64,000 nt of DNA, taken from assembly GCF_014077005.1 (NCBI RefSeq), contig NZ_JACGVC010000049.1:496001-560000 (forward strand), in the 5' to 3' direction. Both the position numbers and the translations under genes were made by a program. The notes under the pieces are model-generated. The model saw only the letters and a program-made list of their open reading frames with translations. It searched no databases and was not told where the DNA came from. This DNA comes from Colwellia sp. MB3u-45 (GTDB lineage Bacteria > Pseudomonadota > Gammaproteobacteria > Enterobacterales > Alteromonadaceae). This document shows, piece after piece, positions 19,803 to 30,783 of this stretch; position 1 is the first letter of the stretch; every line of letters starts with the position of its first letter.

Positions 19803-20321
19803 TTACTTCAGTACACTAACTTGCTTAACCACTTCTGCTGTGATGGCAGAGTCTGGTTTTGAATAAACTACGGCACTTTGCTCAAGTACTAAATCATAAT
19901 CACCTTTTGCAGCAATATTGTCTATTGCTTGGCGAACCAATGCGATGATTTTATTAGTTTCTTCGTTTTTACGCGCACCAGTTTTTTCCTGAAACTCTTT
20001 GCCTTTCGCTTGATAATCTTGATAAAGCGTACCAATTTGAGCTTCTAAATCTGCAATATCTTTAGCACTCATCAAAGAACTATCGCGTTTGCGCTTTTCT
20101 TGAAGGTACTTAATATCTGTCTCAAGTTTTGATAACACAGCTTGTTCGTCTTTAAACTCTTCGCCTAGACTTTTCATTATTGCTGCAGTTTGTGGAATTT
20201 TACCCATAACTTCTTGAAAGTTAACTACACCAATTTTTTGCTCTGCTGCCATAGCTGAACTTGCTAATAAAAACCCTGATGCTGCAGTAGCCATAGCGAT
20301 AGATTTAATCAAATTTTTCAA
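19803..20321 (-). CDS. skp: Periplasmic chaperone Skp (OmpH family)
   Basis: This 172-residue precursor has a signal peptide ending at AMA before AEQKIGVVNFQEVM. The mature part is mostly long charged helices (FKDEQAVLSKLETDIKYLQEKRKRD and following), the tentacles of the Skp trimer that hold unfolded outer-membrane proteins. It ends with a short strand region, YDLVLEQSAVVYSKPDSAIT. It follows bamA, which inserts the same clients, so gene order mirrors pathway order. Confidence 0.95.
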   Translation of the reverse strand: MKNLIKSIAMATAASGFLLASSAMAAEQKIGVVNFQEVMGKIPQTAAIMKSLGEEFKDEQAVLSKLETDIKYLQEKRKRDSSLMSAKDIADLEAQIGTLYQDYQAKGKEFQEKTGARKNEETNKIIALVRQAIDNIAAKGDYDLVLEQSAVVYSKPDSAITAEVVKQVSVLK

Positions 20322-20462
20322 TTTTTACTCCTAAAATATTGTTCAATATTTTTATTTAATTTTGTTATGCGGTAGTTATACCGCCTCAGTTAATTTGGTT
20401 CAAGCCTATTTATTTAAAGGAAGCTAAATTATGTCAATTAACAGCCTTTATTTAAGTAAAAC

Positions 20463-22937
20463 TTAAAACGTTTGGCCGATATTAAAGCTAAAGAATTCGG
20501 TATCATCGCTTTCAATTTCTTTCAATGTTTTAGCAAAACTAAAAATCATTGGCCCCATGGGTGATAACCACTGTACAGATAATCCTGCCGACGCGCGATA
20601 GCGACCTGCATCTGAGTAGTCATCAATTTTTTCACGCTCAATGCTATTCAAGTCTTTGTAGCTGTTTAAATCAAATTCGGTATCCCAAACATTACCGGCA
20701 TCAATAAATATACTTGTGCGAACACTGTTACTAAAGCCTTCATCTAAAAATGGCGTTGGTACGATAAGTTCAAGACCTGCAATAGCAATAGCATTACCAC
20801 CAACAGAACGTCTAGAGGTTTGAATGAAATCGTGATCAGGCCCTAAACAACAGCCACCATTAGAGCCAACTGAATCCGGTGTTCCTGGAATTGAAGTTGG
20901 TCGGCGATATATGGCACGTGGTCCAACAATATTTGACTCAAAGCCTCTTAAAGTGCCAGAGCCACCCGCTCTAAAGTTTTCCCAAAATGGTAAAACTTGA
21001 TCGTTGCCTTCGACAGAACCATAACCATTACCATAACCTAGCTGAAACTTAGCTAAAACAGTCCAGCGTTGGTCCTGGGTTAACGGAAAATACCATTTAG
21101 TATCTAAGTTAATTTTAAAATAATTCACGTCTGAGTTCGGCGTGGTCATCTTATAAGATAAACTTTGTTGCGAGCCGGCAGTAGGAAATGTTCCGCGATT
21201 CAGCGTTGAACGTGATATGGCGGCATTAATATCAAAGTTCTCAAAATTTAACCCACCATCAGGATCATCAGGATCTGAATATAATTCATAAAACTTCTGA
21301 ATTTGTTCGTAAGATTCTAAGCGAGTAATACCATTATTCTTATAACCTGCACCAAAACTTAAGCGCACATACTCGTTAATAGGAAAACCTAAGGTGATAC
21401 CTGCACCGTAAGTTTTATTATTATACTCAACTAAGTTGGCATTACCGGCGTCAAACTCTTGATAGAAAAGATTACCGCCTAACGAAACACCGTCAACCGT
21501 AAAATAAGGGTCGGTGTAAGAAACATTGGCACTTTTTGAGTAGCTTGAGGTATTAATACTAAAACCTAAGCGATTACCCGTACCTAAAAAGTTATTTTGC
21601 TGGATACCCGCGTTTAAACTTAACTGTGTCGTTGAGCCATAACCAATACCGGCGGTAAATGAACCCGATGGTTGTTCTTTCACTTCAAAGTCAATATCAA
21701 CGAGGTCGTCTTCACCAGGTAATTGGTTAGTTTGAAATTCAACCGTTTCCATATAAGGCAAACGTTGTAACCAAGCTTTTGAGCCTTCAACCAGGTTGTT
21801 AGATAACCAAGCACCTTCCATTTGACGCATTTCACGGCGTAAAACGCTCTCAGAGGTGACATTATTGCCTTTAAAGTTAATACGATTAACATAAACTCGT
21901 TTACCCGGATCGACAGACAACACCAGTTTCACGGTTTTGTTTTCTTCATCAATTTCAGGAATAGTCACCACTTTTGGATAGGCATAACCATAACGACCTA
22001 AAAACTTGCTGACTAACTCTTCTGAGTAAGTCACCAGCGCACCATTATAAAGTTCTTCCGTTTTAATCGGGGTAATGGCACGAATAGTTTTTTCAAAGCC
22101 GGCCATATCACCAATAAAGTCAACTTCACTAACGGTATACATCTCGCCCTCAGTAACATTAAGCGTGATGTATACCGCTTCTTTATTCGGTGTCATTGAT
22201 ACTTGCGTTGAATCAACTTTATATTGCAAATAACCTCGGTCGAGGTAGTAGCTTTTAATGGTTTCCATATCACCTTGCAAGGTTTGCTTTTGATAGCGAT
22301 CTTGCGCCATAAAGTCCCACCAAGGTGAATCATAAGTTAATTCAATGCGCTCGAGCAACTCGGTATCTGAAAACTTTTCATTACCAACAATATTGATTTG
22401 CTCTATTGCAGCAGCATCACCTTCTTTAAAAACAAAGTCGATGTTAACGCGGTTACGCGGCAAGTGAGTGACATTGGCTTTAACATCAGCGTTGTATTTA
22501 CCCACACTGTGATAAAAATCTTCTAAACCGACTTCAAGACCTGAAATAACGGTCATATCTAGCGTTTCACCAACACGAATATCACTGCCGTCAAGGCTTT
22601 CGGTTAATTGCTCTTCTTTGAGATCTTTATTACCATCAAAAGTAATAGCACTAATCGTTGCTCTTTCTCGGACCCGATAAATAACAGCATTAGCATCTCT
22701 TGAGACCACAACGTCACTGAAGTGGCCAGACTTATAAAGTGCCTTAATTGATTGTGATACACGAAACTCGTTTAAGTTATCACCAACATTGAATGGGATA
22801 TGAGTTAAGGCCGCTCCTAGCGCAACACGCTGTAGGCCTTTAACTTGAATATCTTCTACTTGAAAATCGTCAGCCGCTTGCACTGATGTTCCCAAACTAC
22901 CTAATAATACCGCCAGGGTAAGTTTTTTAATAATCAT
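20463..22937 (-). CDS. bamA: Outer membrane protein assembly factor BamA
   Basis: This 824-residue outer-membrane protein has a signal peptide ending TSVQA, five POTRA repeats over about residues 25-430, and a 16-strand Omp85 barrel. Visible barrel marks are GSFTAGIGYGS at its start, the conserved loop-6 motif as GGSGTLRGFESNIVGPR (the VRGF/Y-type element), and a C-terminal strand ending in Phe (FFSFNIGQTF). It is the central insertase of the BAM complex. An apparently family-specific loop holds a double cysteine (NGGCCLG). Confidence 0.97.
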   Translation of the reverse strand: MIIKKLTLAVLLGSLGTSVQAADDFQVEDIQVKGLQRVALGAALTHIPFNVGDNLNEFRVSQSIKALYKSGHFSDVVVSRDANAVIYRVRERATISAITFDGNKDLKEEQLTESLDGSDIRVGETLDMTVISGLEVGLEDFYHSVGKYNADVKANVTHLPRNRVNIDFVFKEGDAAAIEQINIVGNEKFSDTELLERIELTYDSPWWDFMAQDRYQKQTLQGDMETIKSYYLDRGYLQYKVDSTQVSMTPNKEAVYITLNVTEGEMYTVSEVDFIGDMAGFEKTIRAITPIKTEELYNGALVTYSEELVSKFLGRYGYAYPKVVTIPEIDEENKTVKLVLSVDPGKRVYVNRINFKGNNVTSESVLRREMRQMEGAWLSNNLVEGSKAWLQRLPYMETVEFQTNQLPGEDDLVDIDFEVKEQPSGSFTAGIGYGSTTQLSLNAGIQQNNFLGTGNRLGFSINTSSYSKSANVSYTDPYFTVDGVSLGGNLFYQEFDAGNANLVEYNNKTYGAGITLGFPINEYVRLSFGAGYKNNGITRLESYEQIQKFYELYSDPDDPDGGLNFENFDINAAISRSTLNRGTFPTAGSQQSLSYKMTTPNSDVNYFKINLDTKWYFPLTQDQRWTVLAKFQLGYGNGYGSVEGNDQVLPFWENFRAGGSGTLRGFESNIVGPRAIYRRPTSIPGTPDSVGSNGGCCLGPDHDFIQTSRRSVGGNAIAIAGLELIVPTPFLDEGFSNSVRTSIFIDAGNVWDTEFDLNSYKDLNSIEREKIDDYSDAGRYRASAGLSVQWLSPMGPMIFSFAKTLKEIESDDTEFFSFNIGQTF

Positions 22938-22966
22938 AAAATATTAACTTTATATACTTCTTTTAG

Positions 22967-24322
22967 TTATAATCGCGATAAATCGTTAAATATGGCGATA
23001 CTCATTAAGCTTAGTAACGCTATAGTACCAAATTTAAAACCTATTTCTTGTATTTTTTCTGGCACGGGTTTCCCCGTTAAAAGCTCGATAAAATAGTAAA
23101 ACAAATGTCCTCCATCTAAAACAGGTAAAGGTAAAAGATTAATTATGCCAAGGTTGATACTAATAAGCGCTAAAAAGCCCAGAAAGTAGACAAAGCCATA
23201 ACTAGCGCTATTACCTGCACCTTGTGCAATTGATATTGGGCCACTTAAATTTTTAACTGATACGTCACCGGTAATTAGCTTACCAATCATATCAAAACTT
23301 AATGTTACTAAATTCCATGTTTTTACCACACTTTGTTCAAGTGCAGATATTGGACCATAAGCTTGTTCAAATAAATATTCTTTTGGATAGGGATCCGATA
23401 TCGGCTGCACGCCTAAATAACCAATCACCTTACCTTGCTGCGTTTTTGCCTCAGGTTGAACGTTAAGCGTTAATTCTTTACCATCTCGTAATACCCTAAC
23501 CGGAATATTTTTGTCTGGATAGAGTTTAATTTGATCAGAAAACTTCTGCCATTGACCATTAATGTTTTCATCCGCAATCGAAATTAATTCATCACCCACT
23601 ACTAATCCTGCTTTTGCTGCTGGGCTACCTGCTGCAACAACAGCTAACTTTGCTTGCACATTAGCACGATATGGCATAAAACCTAAGCTGGCTATCGAGG
23701 ATTCTTTTTCCGGAGCAAATGTCCAGTTTTTGGTATTTAAGTTAAAGTCTTGACTTGATGTTCTATCCGCGGTCTTTACCGTAAAGATAATATTGTTGTC
23801 GCCTATTGCACTGACTAACGCCAAATTAACCGCTTGCCAGTCTAAGGTTTCCTGCCCTGAAATAGCAATTATTTCACTATTTCTCGGTAAGTTAGCCTCA
23901 CTAGCAATTGAACCCGCAGTTACCTCACCAATAATAGGCTTTACGCTTGGCACACCAATTAAAAACATTAAATAGAAAGCAACAATAGCAAAGCCAAAAT
24001 TAGCAAAAGGCCCAGCGGCTATAATGGCAATGCGTTGATACACTGACTTGGCATTAAAGGTGCGACTTATTTGTGCTTCGCTTACGTCATCGACTCGACT
24101 ATCGAGCATTTTTACGTATCCGCCCAGTGGTATCATGGCGATAACAAACTCAGTGCCGTGACGGTCGACTTTACGCCAAATGGCTTTACCAAAACCGATA
24201 GAAAAGCGGTCTACTTGCACACCGTTTTTACGTGCGACCCAAAAATGACCGTATTCGTGAACGGTAATTAAAATACCCAGTGCAACAACAAAAGACACAA
24301 GATTCCATATAAACTCTAACAT
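22967..24322 (-). CDS. rseP: Site-2 protease RseP
   Basis: This 451-residue inner-membrane zinc protease cleaves anti-sigma RseA in the sigma-E envelope stress response. The active-site HEYGH lies at about residues 22-26 in the first membrane helix. The second ligand is in the LLPLPVLDGGH motif near the C-terminus. Two PDZ domains lie between (GSIASEANLPRNSEI and GSPAAKAGLVVGDELISI). It lies directly upstream of bamA, as in E. coli, so envelope stress sensing and outer-membrane assembly are encoded together. Confidence 0.97.
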   Translation of the reverse strand: MLEFIWNLVSFVVALGILITVHEYGHFWVARKNGVQVDRFSIGFGKAIWRKVDRHGTEFVIAMIPLGGYVKMLDSRVDDVSEAQISRTFNAKSVYQRIAIIAAGPFANFGFAIVAFYLMFLIGVPSVKPIIGEVTAGSIASEANLPRNSEIIAISGQETLDWQAVNLALVSAIGDNNIIFTVKTADRTSSQDFNLNTKNWTFAPEKESSIASLGFMPYRANVQAKLAVVAAGSPAAKAGLVVGDELISIADENINGQWQKFSDQIKLYPDKNIPVRVLRDGKELTLNVQPEAKTQQGKVIGYLGVQPISDPYPKEYLFEQAYGPISALEQSVVKTWNLVTLSFDMIGKLITGDVSVKNLSGPISIAQGAGNSASYGFVYFLGFLALISINLGIINLLPLPVLDGGHLFYYFIELLTGKPVPEKIQEIGFKFGTIALLSLMSIAIFNDLSRL

Positions 24323-24342
24323 GCTACTACTCTTTAATTACG

Positions 24343-25542
24343 CTAATGCTTGGCTTGAGTTATCAGTGATTGTGCGAAGACTCTAACATTTTTATCCAAA
24401 GCAACAACCTCTTCAATTGAAGTCACCTTTTCTGAGACAAATTTATTGACAGAAGTTTCATTTATTTTCGCAATATCAGTAAATTTTATTTTTTCGTTTA
24501 AAAAAGCATCAACGGCTATTTCATTGGCGGCATTCAGTGCCGTACATGCACCTTGGCCACTTTTACAGGCATCAATGGCTAACTTTAAATTCGGATACTT
24601 GATGAGGTCTACGGCTTGAAATTCTAATGATTTTGCGGCGAAAAAATCAAAGGGTGCGACGCCAGATTCAATGCGTTGTGGAAAACTTAATGCATGCGCA
24701 ATCGGTGTACGCATATCAGGATTACCCATTTGAGCAATAACAGAGCCATCTTTATATTGCACCATAGAGTGAATAGTACTTTGCGGGTGCAGCACAACTT
24801 GAATATCATCAGGGTCAAGATTAAACAGCCATTTGGCCTCAATAAACTCTAGGCCTTTATTCATCATAGTAGCTGAATCAACCGATATTTTACGGCCCAT
24901 ATCCCAATTAGGATGTGCACAAGCCTGTGCAGGAGTCACATGTTCTAACTCATGACTCTCCCAGGTTCTAAACGGCCCACCTGAGCCTGTTAATAAGACT
25001 TTACTCACCCCGTTATCAGCTAGGTCACAATAACCTGGTTGTTGTTGTGCCCTTAAGGGTAAACACTGAAATATTGCATTGTGTTCGCTATCAATCGGCA
25101 AAAGCTGGGCGCCAAATTCTTTTACTGCCGCAATAAATATGGCGCCAGAAGTCACTAAAGCTTCCTTATTAGCGAGCAACACTTTTTTACCGGCTTTTAC
25201 TGCCGCTAATGTCGGCAACAGGCCTGAAGCACCGACAATAGCGGCCATCACCGTATCAGTAATCGGGTCTTGTGCGATGGTTTCAAGCGCAGAAGTACCT
25301 GAGGTCACCTCAATGTGAGCAAGTTTTGCGACAATCAATTTTTTAACCAGCAGTTCGGCATGTATTTCAGAGACCATAACGACTTTATTAGGTTGAAACT
25401 CTAGGCATTGATTGAACATATCATCAACGCTTGAATAAGCCGACAAACTCACAATATCAAATTTTTCAGGATGCAATCGCACAACATCTAAGGTGCTTTT
25501 GCCAATGGATCCGGTAGAGCCTAGAATACACAATTTTTGCAT
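24343..25542 (-). CDS. ispC: 1-deoxy-D-xylulose 5-phosphate reductoisomerase
   Basis: This 399-residue enzyme of the MEP isoprenoid pathway converts DXP to 2-C-methylerythritol 4-phosphate with NADPH. The N-terminal nucleotide motif is LGSTGSIGKSTLDVV. The metal-site segment is LLPIDSEHNAIFQCL, the catalytic loop contains GSGGPFR, and NWDMGRKISVDSATMMNKGLEFIEA is the signature. Its product feeds UppS, encoded upstream, for undecaprenyl phosphate. It is also called dxr. Confidence 0.97.
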   Translation of the reverse strand: MQKLCILGSTGSIGKSTLDVVRLHPEKFDIVSLSAYSSVDDMFNQCLEFQPNKVVMVSEIHAELLVKKLIVAKLAHIEVTSGTSALETIAQDPITDTVMAAIVGASGLLPTLAAVKAGKKVLLANKEALVTSGAIFIAAVKEFGAQLLPIDSEHNAIFQCLPLRAQQQPGYCDLADNGVSKVLLTGSGGPFRTWESHELEHVTPAQACAHPNWDMGRKISVDSATMMNKGLEFIEAKWLFNLDPDDIQVVLHPQSTIHSMVQYKDGSVIAQMGNPDMRTPIAHALSFPQRIESGVAPFDFFAAKSLEFQAVDLIKYPNLKLAIDACKSGQGACTALNAANEIAVDAFLNEKIKFTDIAKINETSVNKFVSEKVTSIEEVVALDKNVRVFAQSLITQAKH

Positions 25543-25547
25543 TTATG

Positions 25548-26414
25548 CTACCAACCCAAATATACGTAACATAACGCATAGATAGGTGCTGTTGCGGTTA
25601 AACTGTCAATACGGTCAAGTACCCCACCGTGCCCTGGCAATATGGTACCACTGTCTTTTACACCCGCTTGACGTTTAAACATACTTTCATTTAAATCACC
25701 CAAGACAGAAATAGTGGTAATTAAAATCGTTACGGGTATTACAACGCGATACTGCGCTATAGACCAATCAATAATATAACCGGCAACTGCCACCATAACA
25801 CAGGCAAAAATAACCCCGCCTAAGAAACCTTCTAAGGTTTTACCTGGGCTGACATTAGGTAACAGTTTGCGCTTGCCAATAGACTTGCCGACAAAGTAAG
25901 CACCAACGTCAGCACTCCACACCATGAGAAGCAGGAACATCAACAATTGCGCGCCATGGTAACTGTCTACTTGATAATCGCTACTTCTAAGCACCATAAA
26001 AGCCAACCACGTAGGAATTAACGTTAAACAGCCAAAAATTCCGCGCACCGAGCGATGACTTGACCAAAATGCGCTATAGCGTGGGTATAAAAAGGTTAAG
26101 CCTGCAGACAACAACCACCAAGCAACAGCTAACCATAACACTATATTGGCTTGTTCAAGTAAAAGCTTTGGCGCATGCCACAATTGCTCAAGCGGTAAAA
26201 AATGCCATAATGTTGCTATTAATATACTGGTGATCGCCACAAAAGCTAATCGGCGACGCTTGTTGGCAAAACCCATTAAGGGTCCCCATTCCCAAGCACC
26301 AATAGCCATAACAACTAGCATTACTGCTGCAAAGTTAATTAGAGATAAATAAAAAATCGCCCAAATCGCAGCGGGTGCGAGTATTAATGCAGTTATAATG
26401 CGTTGTTTTAACAA
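25548..26414 (-). CDS. cdsA: Phosphatidate cytidylyltransferase
   Basis: This 288-residue multi-spanning membrane enzyme makes CDP-diacylglycerol from phosphatidic acid and CTP. The C-terminal signature is intact: DLNESMFKRQAGVKDSGT, then ILPGHGGVLDRIDSL. A second conserved stretch is SADVGAYFVGKSIGKRKL ... SPGKTLEGFLGG. It begins at a TTG. It lies 5 bp upstream of ispC, so the two are in one operon. Confidence 0.96.
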   Translation of the reverse strand: MLKQRIITALILAPAAIWAIFYLSLINFAAVMLVVMAIGAWEWGPLMGFANKRRRLAFVAITSILIATLWHFLPLEQLWHAPKLLLEQANIVLWLAVAWWLLSAGLTFLYPRYSAFWSSHRSVRGIFGCLTLIPTWLAFMVLRSSDYQVDSYHGAQLLMFLLLMVWSADVGAYFVGKSIGKRKLLPNVSPGKTLEGFLGGVIFACVMVAVAGYIIDWSIAQYRVVIPVTILITTISVLGDLNESMFKRQAGVKDSGTILPGHGGVLDRIDSLTATAPIYALCYVYLGW

Positions 26415-26607
26415 ACGATATTCCTTAAATTGTGTTATAGCAACTTGATTAATGACCGGTTAATTTTTACTGGTTAAAATGAAAAAACACGGCGTTATAA
26501 AACTTATAAGTAGAATAACTACTGACTAAATTTTATGCCTGGTATTTATCCATTTTTCCTCATTAAAAAGTAGATCATTTGGTTAATCAAATTGTTATTA
26601 AGTATTT

Positions 26608-27375
26608 TTAGTTTTTATTAGTTACTTGTTCACCCGTTTGACCAAAACGTCGTTCTCGTTGGTCAAACACAGTAATCGCTTTTATAAACTCTTTTTCATT
26701 GAAGTCTGGCCATAAGACATCGGTAAAATATAACTCTGCATAGGCTGCTTGCCAAAGCAAAAAATTACTTATGCGATAATCGCCACCTGTTCTGATCAAT
26801 AAATCTAATTCAGGTAACTGCGCCAAACTTGTTTGTTCGTGCAGTGCGGCTTCGGTAATCTCATCAGCGGTGATTTCTTGACGTGCTACTTTTTCTGCCA
26901 ATTTTTTTGCTGCGTGAGTGATATCCCAACGACCGCCATAGTTAGCGGCGATTGATAATACCATACCAGTATTTTCAGCCGTTAAAGCTTCTGAGTCTTG
27001 GATCATTTTCTGCAATTTGCTGGAAAACTTACTCAAGTCACCAATCACATTAAATTTAATACCATTTTTATGCAATCGTTTAACTTCTCGAGTTAACACA
27101 AACATAAACAGATCCATCAAAACGCCAACTTCACTTTCGGGCCGTTGCCAGTTTTCGCTACTAAAGGCGAATAAGGTCAACGCTTTAACACCACTTTTTG
27201 CTGCCGTAGCGACTGAAGATCTCACTGACTCAACACCAGACTTATGCCCTGCTGCGCGTTTTTTCCCTCTTAACTGCGCCCAACGGCCATTACCATCCAT
27301 AATAATAGCAATATGCTGAGGTATTTTTGCCTCTACTGCTAGCAAGGGGTTAATTTGGTTATCTGTTTTACTCAC
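26608..27375 (-). CDS. uppS: Undecaprenyl diphosphate synthase
   Basis: This 255-residue cis-prenyltransferase makes the C55 lipid carrier precursor for peptidoglycan and O-antigen. Catalytic Asp is in [30 protein letters not shown] and the substrate-binding [21 protein letters not shown] segment are complete. The GTG start has a good Shine-Dalgarno (GGAGAG, 3 bases upstream). A gap of about 190 bp to cdsA contains no gene. Confidence 0.96.
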   Translation of the reverse strand: MSKTDNQINPLLAVEAKIPQHIAIIMDGNGRWAQLRGKKRAAGHKSGVESVRSSVATAAKSGVKALTLFAFSSENWQRPESEVGVLMDLFMFVLTREVKRLHKNGIKFNVIGDLSKFSSKLQKMIQDSEALTAENTGMVLSIAANYGGRWDITHAAKKLAEKVARQEITADEITEAALHEQTSLAQLPELDLLIRTGGDYRISNFLLWQAAYAELYFTDVLWPDFNEKEFIKAITVFDQRERRFGQTGEQVTNKN

Positions 27376-27424
27376 ATACTCTCCATAGTAAGCTTAACGC
27401 TGAGTATTAAATTGGTCTATGCAA

Positions 27425-27452
27425 AAACGCCGTAGTCATTATCTACGGCGTT
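27425..27452 (-). terminator. frr terminator
   Basis: AACGCCGTAG (27426-27435) pairs with CTACGGCGTT (27443-27452) across a 7-base loop, and a U-run follows on the minus strand. It lies directly after frr, so uppS onwards probably has its own promoter or relies on readthrough. Confidence 0.8.
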
Positions 27453-27473
27453 ATGGATTAAGCAATGAAAATT

Positions 27474-28031
27474 TTAAATTTCCATTAATTCCTTCTCTTT
27501 AACGGTCAAAATATCATCAACTTGTTTAATAAACGTGTCAGTAATTTTTTGTATGTCATCTTCCGCTTGATGCATTTCGTCTTCACTGACTTCTTTTTCT
27601 TTATTCAATGATTTAATGTCAGTATTTGCATCACGACGGATATTACGTACCGCAACTTTACCGCCTTCTGCCTCAGCACGAACGACTTTAACTAAGTCTT
27701 TACGTCGCTCCTCGGTTAGCGCCGGTAAAGGAATACGAATTAACGTACCTTGTGATGACGGGTTAAGCCCTAAGTCAGACTTTAAAATGGCTTTTTCAAC
27801 TGCACCAATCATACCTTTGTCAAATACGGTAATAGCTAGAGTACGTGCGTCTGGCACAGCGATATTACCCACTTGGTTAAGCGGTGTGTCCATACCGTAA
27901 TATGAGACAACAATATTATCGAGTAATGAACGATGTGCTCGCCCAGTACGTACTTTGTTCAAACTAATTTTTAATGACTCGATACTTTTCGCCATTCTTT
28001 CTTGAGCGTCTTGTTTTATTTCGTTTATCAC
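27474..28031 (-). CDS. frr: Ribosome recycling factor
   Basis: This 185-residue protein matches RRF in length and sequence: KTLKI-like [43 protein letters not shown], and [21 protein letters not shown]. With EF-G it splits the post-termination ribosome. It lies 19 bp after pyrH, the usual order tsf-pyrH-frr. Confidence 0.97.
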   Translation of the reverse strand: MINEIKQDAQERMAKSIESLKISLNKVRTGRAHRSLLDNIVVSYYGMDTPLNQVGNIAVPDARTLAITVFDKGMIGAVEKAILKSDLGLNPSSQGTLIRIPLPALTEERRKDLVKVVRAEAEGGKVAVRNIRRDANTDIKSLNKEKEVSEDEMHQAEDDIQKITDTFIKQVDDILTVKEKELMEI

Positions 28032-28050
28032 TATTTTATTCCTGCACTAA

Positions 28051-28791
28051 TTAATTTAAATTTTTGGCGTGATCTATCGTTGTACCTTCATCACCACCCA
28101 TAATGACGGACTTTAATGCGCCAGGTTTATTCATATTAAACACACGTAGCGTCATACTGTGATCACGCGCTAGCGTAAAAGCAGCTAAATCCATCACTTG
28201 TAATTCTTTTTCTAAAACGTCTTGATAGGTTAAATGGCTATATAAGGTTGCATCTGGATTGGCCACAGGATCTTCTGAGTAAATGCCGTCAACCTTGGTC
28301 GCTTTTAACACCACGTCCGCTTCAATTTCAATACCACGTAAACACGCTGCTGAATCAGTGGTAAAAAATGGGTTGCCTGTGCCAGCACTAAAAATAACTA
28401 CACGGCCAGATTTTAATAAGCTAATAGCTTCAGCCCAATTATAGCGGTCACAAACACCAGCTAAATCGATTGCTGACATTAAACGCGTATTAACAAAAGC
28501 ACGATGTAAAGCGTCACGCATGGCTAAGCCATTCATCACGGTTGCCAACATGCCCATTTGGTCACCCACAACACGATTCATGCCGGCTTCAGCCAGGCCT
28601 TTACCACGGAACAGATTACCACCGCCAATAACTAAGCCAACCTGAATGCCCATTTCGATTAATTCTTTTATTTCTTGTGCCATGCGATCCAATACTTTCG
28701 GATCTATGCCAAAACCTTCTTCGCCCATTAGGGCTTCACCACTAAGTTTTAAAAGAATTCGACGATACATTGGTTTGGGGTTGATGCTCAT
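28051..28791 (-). CDS. pyrH: UMP kinase
   Basis: This 246-residue hexameric kinase of the amino-acid kinase fold makes UDP from UMP. Visible motifs are [25 protein letters not shown], the [21 protein letters not shown] nucleotide-binding stretch, and [14 protein letters not shown]. It uses an ATG with AAGGA upstream and is separated from tsf by about 295 bp that includes the tsf terminator. Confidence 0.97.
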   Translation of the reverse strand: MSINPKPMYRRILLKLSGEALMGEEGFGIDPKVLDRMAQEIKELIEMGIQVGLVIGGGNLFRGKGLAEAGMNRVVGDQMGMLATVMNGLAMRDALHRAFVNTRLMSAIDLAGVCDRYNWAEAISLLKSGRVVIFSAGTGNPFFTTDSAACLRGIEIEADVVLKATKVDGIYSEDPVANPDATLYSHLTYQDVLEKELQVMDLAAFTLARDHSMTLRVFNMNKPGALKSVIMGGDEGTTIDHAKNLN

Positions 28792-29022
28792 GTAATAAAC
28801 ATTCCTTAAGAATTTTTAAATTAAAATAGACTAGGTCTGATCGACCGCGACTATTTTAATACGTTTAGCCACGGTTCGAAAGTCAAATATGAAAAAAGTC
28901 TACCCTAGAAGCTATTTATCGTTTTTCACTGATAAAATAGTATGATATTTGAACAATAACTACACATTATCCAAAGTAGCTGACTTATTGTCGCCTGGAT
29001 TACCTGCAAAATTTTGCCATAA

Positions 29023-29046
29023 AAAAAGCGCCAATTGGCGCTTTTT
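29023..29046 (-). terminator. tsf terminator
   Basis: A perfect 24-bp palindrome (AAAAAGCGCCAA and its complement) gives a GC-rich stem with an A-run and a T-run on its two sides. It lies 42 bp after tsf and ends the rpsB-tsf operon. Confidence 0.85.
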
Positions 29047-29087
29047 CAAGAAATTTGCTTTAACTCATATCAATTCACCAAGGTGAA

Positions 29088-29960
29088 TTAAGCTTTAGCC
29101 GCAGCGATTTGTGCTTCAACTTCAGCAGCGAAATCTTCTTGTTTCTTCTCAATACCTTCACCAACTTCTAAACGAACAAAGTTAGCAACTGAAATGCCTT
29201 TCTCTTTTAAGATAACGCCGACAGTTTTCTTAGGTTCCATGATGAAAGGTTGACCGGTTAAAGATACTTCACCAGTGAATTTTTTCATACGACCAATAAT
29301 TATTTTTTCAAGCAATTCTACAGGCTTTTTCTTGTTTTCTTCAAGCTTGTCATTTTCAATTTTTAAGATATCTAATTGAATCGCTTTTTCTTTTTCAACA
29401 ACATCAGCAGGAACATCTTCAGGATTGATGTAATCAGGCTTGCTTGCAGCAACGTGCATAGCGATGTGCTTAAGTGCTTCTGCATCACCTTCACCAGCAA
29501 CAACAACACCGATAGTAGCGCCGTGACTGTATGTCGCTAATGTAGTACCTTCAATGTATTCTACGCGACGAACATTGATGTTTTCACCAATTTTTGTCAC
29601 TAGCGTAATGCGCTTTTCTTCGAATTGAGCTTGTAACTCTTCGATAGTTGCTTTAGCAGCAAGAGCGGCATCAGCAACTTCATTAGCAAAAGCTAGGAAG
29701 TTATTATCTTTTGCTACGAAATCAGTTTGGCAGTTAACTTCAACTAAAGCAGCAATGCCACCTTCAGTTTTAATTAAGATTGTACCTTCAGCAGCGATAT
29801 TACCCGCTTTTTTAGCCGCTTTCGCTTGGCCAGACTTACGCATATTTTCAATCGCAAGTTCCATATCGCCGTTAGCTTCTTGTAAAGCTTTTTTACAATC
29901 CATCATGCCCGCAGCTGTGCGCTGACGTAATTCTTTAACTTGTGCAGCAGTAATTGTCAT
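29088..29960 (-). CDS. tsf: Translation elongation factor Ts
   Basis: This 290-residue protein is the nucleotide exchange factor of EF-Tu. It has the N-terminal UBA-like domain ([19 protein letters not shown]), the core motif [13 protein letters not shown], and [10 protein letters not shown]. The start has a GAGGA Shine-Dalgarno. It is cotranscribed with rpsB, with a stem-loop in the gap between them. Confidence 0.97.
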   Translation of the reverse strand: MTITAAQVKELRQRTAAGMMDCKKALQEANGDMELAIENMRKSGQAKAAKKAGNIAAEGTILIKTEGGIAALVEVNCQTDFVAKDNNFLAFANEVADAALAAKATIEELQAQFEEKRITLVTKIGENINVRRVEYIEGTTLATYSHGATIGVVVAGEGDAEALKHIAMHVAASKPDYINPEDVPADVVEKEKAIQLDILKIENDKLEENKKKPVELLEKIIIGRMKKFTGEVSLTGQPFIMEPKKTVGVILKEKGISVANFVRLEVGEGIEKKQEDFAAEVEAQIAAAKA

Positions 29961-29993
29961 GAAATTTTCCTCAATATAAAAAGTTATCAGTAA

Positions 29994-30023
29994 TTACCAC
30001 AACAACCAAAATTGTTGTGGTAA
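29994..30023 (-). promoter_or_regulatory. Stem-loop between rpsB and tsf
   Basis: A perfect 12-bp stem, TTACCACAACAA (29994-30005) with TTGTTGTGGTAA (30012-30023), has a 6-base loop. There is no U-run directly after it on the minus strand. An attenuator or RNA processing site that sets the S2:EF-Ts ratio is the simplest reading. Confidence 0.6.
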
Positions 30024-30054
30024 TAACAGCATAAAACGTTACTTAAAACTGGAT

Positions 30055-30783
30055 TTATTCAGTTTCAACAAAACCGTCTTTTTCAGCTTGTACTGCGATG
30101 TTTTGCTCGCGACCTGAAAGTACAGCGTTAGCTGCAGAATCTAAGTATAAGGTCACAGCGCGAATCGCATCATCGTTACCTGGAACGATGTAGTCAACGC
30201 CATCTGGATTTGAGTTTGTATCAACAACAGAAATTACTGGAATGCCTAAGTTGTTAGCTTCTTTAATAGAAATGTGCTCATGATCCGCATCAATAATAAA
30301 TAAAACATCAGGTAAACCACCCATGTTTTTGATACCACCAAGGCTTTTCTCAAGTTTTTCCATTTCACGAGTACGCATTAAAGCTTCTTTTTTAGTAAGT
30401 GCTTCAAATGTACCGTCAGAACTTTGAGCTTCAAGATCTTTTAAACGTTTGATTGATTGACGTACTGTTTTCCAGTTAGTCAACATACCACCTAACCAAC
30501 GGTGATTTACGTAAAATTGATCACATTTTATCGCTGCATCTTTTATAGCATCGCTTGCTGCGCGTTTAGTACCAACAAATAAAACTTTACCTTTCTTCGA
30601 AGAAACATTGCTTAATACAGCAAGAGCGTCGTTGAACATTGGTACAGTTTGTTCAAGGTTGATGATATGAACTTTATCACGAGCACCAAAAATGTATGAT
30701 TTCATTTTTGGGTTCCAATAACGGGTTTTGTGACCGAAATGAACACCTGCTTTAAGCATATCGCGCATAGAAACGTTTGGCAT
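30055..30783 (-). CDS. rpsB: 30S ribosomal protein S2
   Basis: This 242-residue ribosomal protein begins [25 protein letters not shown] and contains [36 protein letters not shown] and [25 protein letters not shown], all typical of S2. AAAGGA precedes the ATG. It is the first gene of the minus-strand supercluster and is preceded by a structured leader. Confidence 0.98.
   Translation of the reverse strand: MPNVSMRDMLKAGVHFGHKTRYWNPKMKSYIFGARDKVHIINLEQTVPMFNDALAVLSNVSSKKGKVLFVGTKRAASDAIKDAAIKCDQFYVNHRWLGGMLTNWKTVRQSIKRLKDLEAQSSDGTFEALTKKEALMRTREMEKLEKSLGGIKNMGGLPDVLFIIDADHEHISIKEANNLGIPVISVVDTNSNPDGVDYIVPGNDDAIRAVTLYLDSAANAVLSGREQNIAVQAEKDGFVETE

Noticed and set aside
28861-28890. GGTTCGA stretch resembling a tRNA T-loop
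   Set aside because: No matching acceptor, D or anticodon arms can be drawn around it.
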